DNA of 31,345 nt from JANPEZ01 sp031423155 (lineage in GTDB: Bacteria; Actinomycetota; UBA4738; HRBIN12). Positions 15,753 through 21,916 of this stretch are shown here, in pieces. How positions within the stretch are numbered: position 1 is the first letter of the stretch; each line of letters starts with the position of its first letter. A program made the position numbers and the translations under genes. The notes under the pieces were generated by a model, which saw only the letters and a list, made by a program, of their open reading frames with translations, had not been told where the DNA came from and ran no database searches. The stretch spans positions 1 to 31,345 of the forward strand of contig JANPEZ010000148.1 of NCBI GenBank assembly GCA_031423155.1. The letters are read 5' to 3'.

Positions 15753-16154
15753 CTACCCCAGCAGGTCGGAGGCAAGCTCCCGAACCCTGCGGTCTATCTC
15801 GGCGCGGATGGGCCGGATCTGTTCCAAAGTGAGGCCGGCCGGATCTTGCAGCTCCCAATCCTCGTAGCGCTTGCCCGGATAGATCGTGCAGGCATCCCCG
15901 CAACCCATCGTTACGACGACGTCCGCCTCGCGCACATCCTCGTCGGCGAGCCGGGCGGGGGTCTTGGAGGCGATATCTATGCCGGCCTCGGCCATCGCTT
16001 CCACGACCGCCGGGTTGAGCCGCTCGGCGGGTTCGCTCCCGGCCGAAAGGACGCGCAGCCTCCCGCCCGAGTGATGCTCGAGCAGCCCCGCGGCCATCTG
16101 AGACCGGCCGGCGTTGTGGACGCAGACGAACAAGACGACGGGCGCCCGCGTCAC
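15753..16154 (-). CDS. arsC: Arsenate reductase, thioredoxin-coupled (low-molecular-weight phosphatase fold)
   Basis: Reduces arsenate to arsenite through three cysteines. C11 begins the P-loop CVHNAGRSQ (C-x5-R with R17), and the redox pair is C85 and C89 in MGCGDACTIYPG. The following KRYEDWELQDPAG also matches this ArsC class and supplies the general acid aspartate. At 133 aa the protein is complete. The GTG start overlaps the arsM stop (GTGA), showing operon coupling. The low-MW phosphatase-type ArsC is distinct from the glutaredoxin-type enzyme. In context it feeds arsenite to the methyltransferase next door; there is no exporter gene beside it. Confidence 0.95.
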   Translation of the reverse strand: MTRAPVVLFVCVHNAGRSQMAAGLLEHHSGGRLRVLSAGSEPAERLNPAVVEAMAEAGIDIASKTPARLADEDVREADVVVTMGCGDACTIYPGKRYEDWELQDPAGLTLEQIRPIRAEIDRRVRELASDLLG

Positions 16155-16903
16155 GCCGGTTTGACCGCCCGCACTATCGCGCCGTACATGCCGCCGGTAA
16201 CTTCGTGGGTCCGCTCTACCTGTATCGCTTCGAACCCGACTCCCGCGAGCATCGAGCTGTACTCGCCGAAAGAGAGCGCGCCCGCGATGCAGCCGACGAA
16301 GCTTCCGCGCTCGGCCCTATCCGCCTCGGATAGCCCATCATCGGCGACCACGTCGCTGATCCCCAGCCGTCCACCCGGCCTCAACACACGGAACATCTCA
16401 GCCACCACAGCGGACTTGTCGGTCGAAAGGTTGATAACGCAGTTGGAGATGATCACGTCCACGCTCGCGTCCGGAAGTGGAACCTCCTCGATGAATCCCT
16501 TGAGGAACTCGACGTTCGATGCTCCGGCCTTCGCAGCGTTGGAGCGAGCAAGCTCGAGCATCTCGTCGGTCATGTCCAGGCCGTACGCCTTGCCGGTCGG
16601 CCCCACACGCTTGGCGGATAACAGGACGTCGATCCCGCCTCCCGAGCCAAGGTCCAGGACCGTCTCTCCCTCGCGCAGATCAGCAACGATCGTGGGGTTG
16701 CCGCAACCCAAGCTGGCGAGGACGGCTTCCTCAGGTAACTGGGCCTTCTGACCGAGGTCGTAAAGCGCGACGCCGAAGACCTCGTCGTGGCCGGCGTCGC
16801 CGCAGCACGAGCTGTCGCACCCACACTCGGCACGCTCGCCCGCACGAACGGTGAGCGCCGCTTCCGCGTACTTGCTCCTCACGTCTTCCCTGAGATCCGT
16901 CAT
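16151..16903 (-). CDS. arsM: Arsenite S-adenosylmethionine methyltransferase
   Basis: Methylates As(III) with SAM, giving methylated and volatile arsenic species. The SAM motif I is LDLGSGGGID (83-92). The three arsenic-binding cysteines known from algal ArsM have clear counterparts: C67 in LGCGNP, C155 in ISNCVINL and C205 in FVGCIAGAL; the 50-residue spacing between the last two is the same as I recall for the algal enzyme. An extra N-terminal cysteine group (C27, C29, C33, C34) is common in this family. The 250-aa length is normal for a short bacterial form without the C-terminal domain. It lies between arsR (14 nt upstream) and arsC (4-nt overlap). Confidence 0.95.
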   Translation of the reverse strand: MTDLREDVRSKYAEAALTVRAGERAECGCDSSCCGDAGHDEVFGVALYDLGQKAQLPEEAVLASLGCGNPTIVADLREGETVLDLGSGGGIDVLLSAKRVGPTGKAYGLDMTDEMLELARSNAAKAGASNVEFLKGFIEEVPLPDASVDVIISNCVINLSTDKSAVVAEMFRVLRPGGRLGISDVVADDGLSEADRAERGSFVGCIAGALSFGEYSSMLAGVGFEAIQVERTHEVTGGMYGAIVRAVKPA

Positions 16904-16917
16904 CGCGTTCCCTTTCC

Positions 16918-17253
16918 CTAGAAGCTGAAGACTTCCTTGAGCCGCGCGGCCGCGACCCGGTTGAGCGAGTAGAAAGCCCAGGCGCCTCGCTGCTCACGGT
17001 CGATCAGACCGGCGGCCAAGAGCTTCTTCAGATGGAAGCTGACGGTCGGCTGGGAGAGCCCGAGCAGGGCCGTGAAGTCACAGACGCAGACCGGGTCGGG
17101 CGAGTTGGCCAGACGGTTGACGATGCGCACCCGGGCCGGGTCGGCGAGGGCCTTGAAGAGGGTCGCCGAGGTCGCGAGTTCGGCCTCGGAGAGATCCTCG
17201 TCCGCGATGGGGACACAACACTGGGCCGCGGGTCTCAGCTCTAGCTGTTTCAT
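16918..17253 (-). CDS. arsR: ArsR-family metalloregulatory repressor
   Basis: 111-aa winged-helix repressor expected to release the ars promoter on binding arsenite. The DNA-recognition helix is in LLGLSQPTVSFHLKKLLAAGLI, and the upstream helix holds the cysteine pair C56 and C58 in DPVCVCDF, the classical position for arsenite binding in the ArsR group. A second pair, C12-C13, in the N-terminal tail could supply a third ligand. ATG 17253 is the first gene of arsR-arsM-arsC. Its upstream region holds a 14-bp palindrome next to a TTGACA box, a likely self-operator. A response to another thiophilic metalloid is possible, but the neighbours point to arsenic. Confidence 0.94.
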   Translation of the reverse strand: MKQLELRPAAQCCVPIADEDLSEAELATSATLFKALADPARVRIVNRLANSPDPVCVCDFTALLGLSQPTVSFHLKKLLAAGLIDREQRGAWAFYSLNRVAAARLKEVFSF

Positions 17254-17270
17254 CGGAGTCTCGTAGTCCT

Positions 17271-17300
17271 TCCGGTCATCGATGTTCCTCTATGACCGGA
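17271..17300. promoter_or_regulatory. Inverted repeat in the arsR leader
   Basis: TCCGGTCAT (17271-17279) and ATGACCGGA (17292-17300) form a perfect 9-bp inverted repeat around a 12-nt spacer, 18 nt upstream of the arsR ATG. It could be a second operator or an RNA hairpin near the ribosome site. No exact match to a known motif is claimed. Confidence 0.45.
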
Positions 17301-17309
17301 GGATGCCAG

Positions 17310-17328
17310 AGATATCGATATCTGTCAA
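17310..17328 (-). promoter_or_regulatory. ars promoter -35 and putative ArsR operator
   Basis: AGATATCGATATCT (17310-17323) is a perfect 14-bp palindrome. Directly upstream on the minus strand is TTGACA (17328-17323), a consensus -35, overlapping the palindrome by one base, so the palindrome fills the spacer. A protein bound there would block RNA polymerase, which fits an ArsR operator. The -10 (CATCCT, 17 nt after the -35) is weak. Confidence 0.6.
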
Positions 17329-17358
17329 TGTCCCACGGGCTTACTGGCCGGCCGGACG

Positions 17359-17364
17359 TACGAT
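17359..17364 (+). promoter_or_regulatory. Candidate -10 box (TACGAT) for the DUF2007-like gene
   Basis: TACGAT is followed by six bases and then ATG 17371, with no ribosome site, as expected for a leaderless transcript. It is the same hexamer seen at 760-765. Confidence 0.45.
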
Positions 17365-17370
17365 GCCCGC

Positions 17371-17613
17371 ATGGGAGATGTCGTCCGCATCTACAGCACC
17401 GCATCGGCGGTCGACGGCGAGATCACGAAGGTGCACCTGGAATCGGAGGGGATCCCCGTCTTGGCCAAAGGCGAGGGAACGGGGCCCTACCGGATGGGGC
17501 CCATACACCTTTGGGTACCGAGCCGGTTCGAACCACAGGCCCGGCTGATCATCGAGGCCATAGCGCGCGGCGACTACGCCCTGGACGCTGAAGAGGTCGT
17601 CGAAACCGAGTAG
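17371..17613 (+). CDS. DUF2007-like small protein (putative signal-transducing protein)
   Basis: 80-aa soluble protein that resembles the DUF2007 family: MGDVVRIYSTASAVDGEITKV then HLESEGIPVLAKGEG and IHLWVPSRFEPQARLIIEAI. The pattern (a short strand, a helix that 'selects' between entries, a second strand, and a C-terminal helix) is that of small ACT-like domains. Function is unknown, although the family is often annotated as signal transducing. It is divergent from arsR and converges with rpsI across only four nucleotides. It lacks cysteines, so a direct role in arsenic binding is unlikely. Confidence 0.82.
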   Translation: MGDVVRIYSTASAVDGEITKVHLESEGIPVLAKGEGTGPYRMGPIHLWVPSRFEPQARLIIEAIARGDYALDAEEVVETE

Positions 17614-17617
17614 GTCT

Positions 17618-18010
17618 CTACCGCTTGGAGTACTGAGGAGCCTTGCGCGCCTTCTTCAGACCGTACTTGCGACGCTCCTTCTCGCGGGCGTCGCGGCGCA
17701 GGAACCCCTCGGCCTTAAGTTGAGCGCGTAGCTCCGGGTCGAGATCCAGAAGGGCGCGGGCGATGCCGAGGCGGAGTGCGCCGGCCTGGCCGTTCACGCC
17801 CCCACCGGCGATCGTGGCGATCACGTCGAAGTCCTTCTCCTTGCCGACGAGCCGCAGCGGCCCGCCCACGGTCATCCGGTGCGCACGTGTGGTGAAGTAC
17901 TCCTCCAACGATCGGTCGTTGATCAGGAATGCGCCGGTGCCGGGTACGAGCCGGACTCGAGCCACGGCTTCCTTGCGGCGTCCGGTCGAGAGCTTCGCGG
18001 CTTCAGGCAC
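17618..18010 (-). CDS. rpsI: 30S ribosomal protein S9
   Basis: Small-subunit head protein whose C-terminal tail reaches the P-site tRNA. The 130-aa sequence shows STGRRKEAVARVRLVPG near the start, TIAGGGVNGQAGALRLGIAR in the middle, and the conserved basic end KKARKAPQYSKR. It begins at GTG 18010, immediately after the rplM stop (TAA then GTG with no gap), the usual rplM-rpsI pair. Complete. Confidence 0.98.
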   Translation of the reverse strand: MPEAAKLSTGRRKEAVARVRLVPGTGAFLINDRSLEEYFTTRAHRMTVGGPLRLVGKEKDFDVIATIAGGGVNGQAGALRLGIARALLDLDPELRAQLKAEGFLRRDAREKERRKYGLKKARKAPQYSKR

Positions 18011-18694
18011 TTAGGCGTCCTTCCCTTCGGTCTTCTTGGCGCGGCTGGCGCGCGGGGCCTTCTCGGTCTTCTCTGCCTTGGGCTTGGGAGCGGCCGGTTT
18101 CGGCTTGGCCGCAGCAGCTTTGGGCTTGGCGGCAGAGGCCTTGGGCTTGGCAGCAGGCTTGGTCGCCGGCTCCTTCTCGGCGGCCTTCGCCACTGGGGCC
18201 TTCTTCTTGGGCTCGCGGATCGCGCGAACCTTGGGCTCGGGCAATCCCTCCCAGACGGGCGGCTTGCCCAGTTCGTAAGCAACCGGCTTCTGCGCCTGGT
18301 GGTTGTGCTCGGCTCCCTCGTGGACGTGGAGCTTCTTGATCATCTGGCGGCCGAGGCTGTTCTTGGGAAGCATCCCGCGGACGGCCTTCTCCAGGACGAA
18401 TACCGGGCGCTCGGCCATCAGTCTGTCGTAGCGGATGCCGGTGATCCCGCCCGGATACCCGGAGTGGCGCCATGCCATCTTCTTCATCTCTTTGCCGCCG
18501 GTCAGTACGACCTTGGAGGCGTTGATGACGATCACGTTGTCGCCCGTGTCCATGTGAGGAGCGAACATCGGCTTATGCTTGCCGCGCAAGATGGCCGCGA
18601 CCTCCGAGGCAAGACGCCCGAGCACAAGGTCGCTGGCGTCGATCACATACCAGCGGCGCTCGATGTGCTGCGGCTTCGGAGAGTAGGTCTTCAT
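18011..18694 (-). CDS. rplM: 50S ribosomal protein L13 with long Ala/Lys/Pro tail
   Basis: Early-assembly large-subunit protein. Residues 1-145 are the normal domain, with TYSPKPQHIERRWYVIDA, GDNVIVINA, RHSGYPGG and KAVRGMLPKN. Residues 146-227 form an unusual extension of about 80 residues built from repeated K-P-K-A and A-A-K-P blocks. It is low complexity, strongly basic, and likely disordered and RNA-binding; such tails are seen on ribosomal proteins of some high-GC bacteria. ATG 18694 has no Shine-Dalgarno; instead a GC-rich hairpin sits 10 nt upstream. It has its own promoter in the gap after the phosphotransferase gene. Confidence 0.97.
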   Translation of the reverse strand: MKTYSPKPQHIERRWYVIDASDLVLGRLASEVAAILRGKHKPMFAPHMDTGDNVIVINASKVVLTGGKEMKKMAWRHSGYPGGITGIRYDRLMAERPVFVLEKAVRGMLPKNSLGRQMIKKLHVHEGAEHNHQAQKPVAYELGKPPVWEGLPEPKVRAIREPKKKAPVAKAAEKEPATKPAAKPKASAAKPKAAAAKPKPAAPKPKAEKTEKAPRASRAKKTEGKDA

Positions 18695-18704
18695 ACGTAA
18701 GGAA

Positions 18705-18723
18705 CGGCCGGGCGACCCGGCCG
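18705..18723 (-). promoter_or_regulatory. Hairpin at the 5' end of the rplM mRNA
   Basis: CGGCCGGG-CGA-CCCGGCCG is a perfect 8-bp stem with a 3-nt loop (loop TCG on the mRNA strand), ending 10 nt before the rplM ATG. With the promoter at 18731-18760 the transcript would start at about 18724, so this hairpin would be the first thing in the mRNA. It is followed by TTCCTT, so it could be a weak terminator for the truA genes or an L13-responsive leader. That regulatory role is inference. Confidence 0.5.
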
Positions 18724-18730
18724 ATGGCCA

Positions 18731-18760
18731 AGACTACCTGCGAGAACGCGCAGGCGTCAA
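18731..18760 (-). promoter_or_regulatory. Promoter of rplM-rpsI
   Basis: On the minus strand -35 TTGACG (18760-18755), an 18-nt spacer, then -10 TAGTCT (18736-18731). The spacer is itself an inverted repeat, CCTGCG with a 6-nt loop and CGCAGG (18737-18754), which might be bound by a regulator. Confidence 0.6.
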
Positions 18761-18762
18761 AG

Positions 18763-19623
18763 CTAGGTCAGGGCCAGAACCTGCTCCAGGTAGGCTTCGA
18801 GGCGCTCCCAGGCGGCAGCCTCCTCAGCGTCGGTCGGACGATCGTCTTCGGCCAGACCGTCCGTGGCATCCAGCAGGTCCCAGTAGGGGTGATGGCCCTC
18901 AGGCCCGGCGATCTCAAGGAAGCGCGCTGCCGCTTCAGGACCCGGCTCCCTTGCCAGATTGAGCCTCATCCTGGCCAGATCGATCCCCGGAGGACCCCAA
19001 GCCGCGGTCGGCCAGTCGACAACGCCGGTCAGCTCGCCTTCGACCCAGAGCAGGTTCCAAGGGTGGAAGTCGCGGTGGATGAAGCAACGCTCCCCGCCGG
19101 GTACAGGCCCGGTCACGACATCGATAACGCGCTCCCACAACTCATGTCTTTCGGTCCACCCGGGAGGGCGCAGTTCCCGGGGATCGACGTAGGGCGCGTA
19201 CTCGGGAACTAGGCCCTCGGCTTCGACCGCGTGGATCTTCGGAAGCACAGCTGCTGCGCGTTCGAAGAAAGCGTCCAGGTCGGTAGGCGCGATCACGGGT
19301 GCGCCTGGGAGCCGAGTCGTCAACAAGGCCGGCGCGCCGCAGTGCTGCCCATCCAGGTCTTCAGCGACCAGCTCCGGCGCCGGTACGTCGATATGAGCGA
19401 GGAGCCGGAGAGCTGCCGCCTCGTTCGCCGGCACGTACCAAGGATCGGACCCAAGCCTCTCGCTGTCTCCGTAGATACGAAGAACCAGCGTAAGGGCCGC
19501 GCCACCCTCGATGACGTCGACGGCGTGCATCTCGGTTTGGGCTTCGTCCATCCGGTGATGCCCAACGATCCGGGCCCTCGGCCCGACCGACGCCTCTATC
19601 CACCGTAGAAGCTCGGGCCTCAC
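18763..19623 (-). CDS. Aminoglycoside phosphotransferase (APH/choline-kinase) family protein
   Basis: 286-aa kinase-like protein. The catalytic loop is HRDFHPWN (183-190), with D185 as base and N190 as metal ligand, and D203 in GVVDWPTA is the second metal ligand. The nucleotide-binding lobe contains LTLVLRIYG and NEAAALRLLAHIDVPAPELV, typical of the APH family. Substrate cannot be told: members phosphorylate antibiotics, choline, homoserine or other small hydroxyl compounds, and resistance should not be assumed. GTG 19623 is chosen since it overlaps the truA stop (GTGA); the reading frame extends upstream only as a shadow of truA. It sits between truA and rplM, a junction where these genes are normally adjacent. 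Confidence 0.88.
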   Translation of the reverse strand: MRPELLRWIEASVGPRARIVGHHRMDEAQTEMHAVDVIEGGAALTLVLRIYGDSERLGSDPWYVPANEAAALRLLAHIDVPAPELVAEDLDGQHCGAPALLTTRLPGAPVIAPTDLDAFFERAAAVLPKIHAVEAEGLVPEYAPYVDPRELRPPGWTERHELWERVIDVVTGPVPGGERCFIHRDFHPWNLLWVEGELTGVVDWPTAAWGPPGIDLARMRLNLAREPGPEAAARFLEIAGPEGHHPYWDLLDATDGLAEDDRPTDAEEAAAWERLEAYLEQVLALT

Positions 19624-20375
19624 GTGCGGCGCCCGTAGTACACGCGCTCGAGGGTGAGTCCGAGTGCCGGTGCGAGGTGCCCGGTCCCGCGCCGATCCCG
19701 GGCGGCAAGCAGGGCAGGCACTTCGCCCGGCGCTATCTTGCCCTCCCCGACCGCCACCAGCATGCCGACGATCGCGCGAACCATCTGATGTAAGAACGCG
19801 TTCGCCTTGACGCGAACCTCGATCCGATCGCCGACCCGCGAGATCGTGAGTCGATGCACTCGCCGGACAGTCGACTTCCCCGACCCCGGATGCCGACAGA
19901 GCGAAGCGAAGTCGTGCTCTCCCGCCAGATATCGTGCAGCCGAACGCATATCGGCCAGCGCGACTTCGCCCGGCCGATCCCAAACGAACCGAGCCGAGAA
20001 CGGATCAGCCGTCTCCCCAACATCCATCCGATACCGATACTCCCGAGCCGAAGCCGAGAACCGAGCATCGAACGAACCGGGCGCGAACGCAGCCCCCCGC
20101 ACCACAACCTCCGGCCCCAGCATCGAGTTCACCGCGGCCCGAAGCGCGACGGGCTCGACCAAAGCAGCTGTCACGAACGACGCCACCTGCCCCCGAGCAT
20201 GAACCCCAGCATCGGTCCTCCCAGCGACCGAAAGCTTCACAGGATGCCGAACGAAAGCAGAGATCGCGTCCGACAACACAAGCTCAATGGTCCGGATCGC
20301 AGGATCCCGCTGAGCAGCCCACCCCCGAAAAGAGGTCCCGTCATAAGCAAGAAGAACCCGCACGACCCGCTGCAC
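19620..20375 (-). CDS. truA: tRNA pseudouridine(38-40) synthase TruA
   Basis: Forms pseudouridine at positions 38-40 in the anticodon stem of tRNAs. The catalytic aspartate is D55 in AGRTDAGVHARGQV. Other marks are LAYDGTSFRGW, FDARFSASAREYRY and NAFLHQMVRAIVGML. The length of 251 aa is typical. The start is GTG 20375, with GATACT seven bases upstream and no ribosome site. Roughly the first 130 codons favour T- and G-ending codons (CTT, GCT, TAT, TCT, CGG) while the rest of the gene and the neighbours favour C/G endings. The protein is intact despite this shift. Coupled to the phosphotransferase gene by a 4-nt overlap. Confidence 0.97.
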   Translation of the reverse strand: MQRVVRVLLAYDGTSFRGWAAQRDPAIRTIELVLSDAISAFVRHPVKLSVAGRTDAGVHARGQVASFVTAALVEPVALRAAVNSMLGPEVVVRGAAFAPGSFDARFSASAREYRYRMDVGETADPFSARFVWDRPGEVALADMRSAARYLAGEHDFASLCRHPGSGKSTVRRVHRLTISRVGDRIEVRVKANAFLHQMVRAIVGMLVAVGEGKIAPGEVPALLAARDRRGTGHLAPALGLTLERVYYGRRT

Positions 20376-20382
20376 GAAAAGA

Positions 20383-20388
20383 AGTATC
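20383..20388 (-). promoter_or_regulatory. Candidate -10 box (GATACT) for truA
   Basis: GATACT on the minus strand matches four of six consensus bases and lies seven bases before the truA GTG, which lacks a ribosome site. No clear -35. Confidence 0.35.
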
Positions 20389-20434
20389 GCGCAAGGCCGT
20401 AGCGCTCGCCGCAGGGTTATCAGAGGTGACGAGA

Positions 20435-20498
20435 GGGTGGCGCCGGTGTGGAGGCGGGGGTAGGGCGGGGCTGGCCCGCCGGAACACCGGCGCCACCC
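20435..20498. repeat. Long inverted repeat between rplQ and truA
   Basis: GGGTGGCGCCGGTGT (20435-20449) and ACACCGGCGCCACCC (20484-20498) are perfect 15-bp complements around a 34-nt G/C-rich loop that can fold further. It lies downstream of the alpha operon. It could end transcription, but there is no run of T after it on the minus strand, so a dispersed repeat element is equally possible. The rest of 20376-20531 shows nothing else. Confidence 0.65.
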
Positions 20499-20531
20499 CG
20501 CCCGCCACGCGTCAGCCCATCGTAAAGAGCC

Positions 20532-20894
20532 CTAGACCCCTCGCTCAACCAGCTCGATGCGACACATCGGAGCACCGTCGCCGGCCCGCTGCCCCAGCTT
20601 CATGATCCGCGTATACCCACCGGCCCGCTCTGAGAACCGAGGAGCGATCTCGTGGAACAACCGCGCGACCACGTCCCGGTCGGTGATGTCCTTCAGGACC
20701 TCGCGGCGCGCCGCCAGATCACCCTTCTTGGCCTTCGTGATCAGCTTCTCGGCGTAGGGGCGCAGCATCTTCGCCTTGGCCTCGGTCGTGTTGATCCCCT
20801 CATGGACGAATAGCTGAGCCGCCATCGTCGAGAGGATCTGCTTCTGGTGCGCGGGCCCAGAGCCCAGGCGCGCGCCCTTCTTGGGCTTGGGCAC
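20532..20894 (-). CDS. rplQ: 50S ribosomal protein L17
   Basis: Large-subunit protein near the peptide exit tunnel. The 120-aa sequence shows KKGARLGSGPAHQKQIL, EGINTTEAKAKMLRPYAEKL, and the C-terminal GYTRIMKLGQRAGDGAPM then IELVE. It starts at GTG 20894, three bases after the rpoA stop, with GGAGGAG inside the end of rpoA as ribosome site. Last gene of the alpha operon. Confidence 0.98.
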   Translation of the reverse strand: MPKPKKGARLGSGPAHQKQILSTMAAQLFVHEGINTTEAKAKMLRPYAEKLITKAKKGDLAARREVLKDITDRDVVARLFHEIAPRFSERAGGYTRIMKLGQRAGDGAPMCRIELVERGV

Positions 20895-20897
20895 CGG

Positions 20898-21827
20898 TTA
20901 CTCCTCCCGCAGGCCGAGCCCGAGCTCTTCGAGCTTGAGCTTGACCTCGTCGATGGATTTCTGGCCGAAGTTACGGATGTCCATCAGCTCGGTCTCGGAC
21001 TTCTCGACGAGGTCGCCGACCTGGTTGATGCCCTCGCGCTTCAGGCAGTTGTAGGAGCGGACCGAAAGGTTCAGCTCCTCGATCGTGATGCCGTAGTCGC
21101 TGGGCATGGACTCGTCGTCGGCTGGACCCACGGTCACCGAGGTGGCGTCGGCCAGCTCGGCGAAGATGTTCACCAGCTCGAGCAGCGCTCCACCGGCGGA
21201 GGCGACGGCCTCGCGGGCGGAGATCGATCCGTCGGTCTCGACGTCCAGAACCAGCCGGTCGCGGTCGGTCATCTGCTCGACGCGCGTGTTCTCAACCGCG
21301 TACGAGACCTTTCGAACAGGCGAGAAGATCGAGTCGACCGGGATGACGCCGATAGGGTCGCGCGCCTTCTTGTTCTTGTCGGCGATGCGGTACCCGACGC
21401 CGCGTTCTACGGCCATCTCCATCTCCAAGGATGCACCCTTGCCGAGCGTGGCGATGTGCAGGTCGCTGTTCAAGATCTCGACTCCAGCGGGAGGCGCGAT
21501 GTCGCCGGCCGTAACCTCGGCAGGACCCTTGGCCTTCAGGTAGACGGTGGTCGGCTCCTCCAGGTCGGAGCGCACGACCAGCTCCTTGAGGTTCAAGATG
21601 ATGTCGGTCACGTCCTCGGTTACGTGAGGGACGGTCGAGAACTCGTGCAGCACGCCCTCTATGCGGACGGAGCTGATCGCCGCGCCCGGGATGGACGACA
21701 GCAGTGTGCGGCGCAGCGAGTTGCCGAGCGTGTAGCCGAATCCGGGCTCCAGCGGCTCGATCGAGAACCTCGATCGGTTCTGGGAGACGACCTCTTCGGA
21801 GATCTGCGGCCTGGCGACGATGAACAA
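20898..21827 (-). CDS. rpoA: DNA-directed RNA polymerase subunit alpha
   Basis: Scaffold for polymerase assembly. The N-terminal domain shows FSIEPLEPGFGYTLGNSLRR and LLSSIPGAAISSVRIEGVLHEF; the C-terminal domain, which contacts promoter DNA and activators, shows NLSVRSYNCLKREGINQVGDL and NFGQKSIDEVKLKLEELGL. At 309 aa it is at the short end for the family because little follows the C-terminal domain. The start is TTG 21827 with a strong AGGAGGT seven bases upstream. It follows rpsK across 89 nt that contain a hairpin; rpsD is not between them. Confidence 0.98.
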   Translation of the reverse strand: MFIVARPQISEEVVSQNRSRFSIEPLEPGFGYTLGNSLRRTLLSSIPGAAISSVRIEGVLHEFSTVPHVTEDVTDIILNLKELVVRSDLEEPTTVYLKAKGPAEVTAGDIAPPAGVEILNSDLHIATLGKGASLEMEMAVERGVGYRIADKNKKARDPIGVIPVDSIFSPVRKVSYAVENTRVEQMTDRDRLVLDVETDGSISAREAVASAGGALLELVNIFAELADATSVTVGPADDESMPSDYGITIEELNLSVRSYNCLKREGINQVGDLVEKSETELMDIRNFGQKSIDEVKLKLEELGLGLREE

Positions 21828-21882
21828 CTTGTTACCTCCTTCGGCAGGGGATCATCCAGTCCTACCCCACCCTCGTTTCCCT

Positions 21883-21900
21883 GCTCGCGGGTGCGCGAGC
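21883..21900 (-). promoter_or_regulatory. Hairpin in the rpsK-rpoA spacer
   Basis: GCTCGCG-GGTG-CGCGAGC is a perfect 7-bp stem with a 4-nt loop in the only sizeable gap of the infA-rplQ operon. It lacks a T run on the minus strand, so processing, attenuation or translational control are as likely as termination. Confidence 0.45.
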
Positions 21901-21916
21901 CGGATCCGCCACGCTG

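Noticed and set aside
15264..16751. A 495-residue plus-strand open frame across glmM, arsC and arsM
   Set aside because: It spans three recognisable genes on the other strand and has no motif or consistent codon signal.
18014..18260. Frameshifted separate gene at the 3' end of rplM
   Set aside because: The Lys/Ala/Pro tail is in frame with L13 and ends at the normal junction with rpsI, so it is an extension of the same protein.
18763..19623. Antibiotic-resistance gene
   Set aside because: The APH fold alone does not define an antibiotic substrate, and nothing in the context indicates resistance.
20435..20498. Insertion sequence or CRISPR repeat
   Set aside because: Only one pair of arms, no transposase, no regularly spaced repeats and no spacers.
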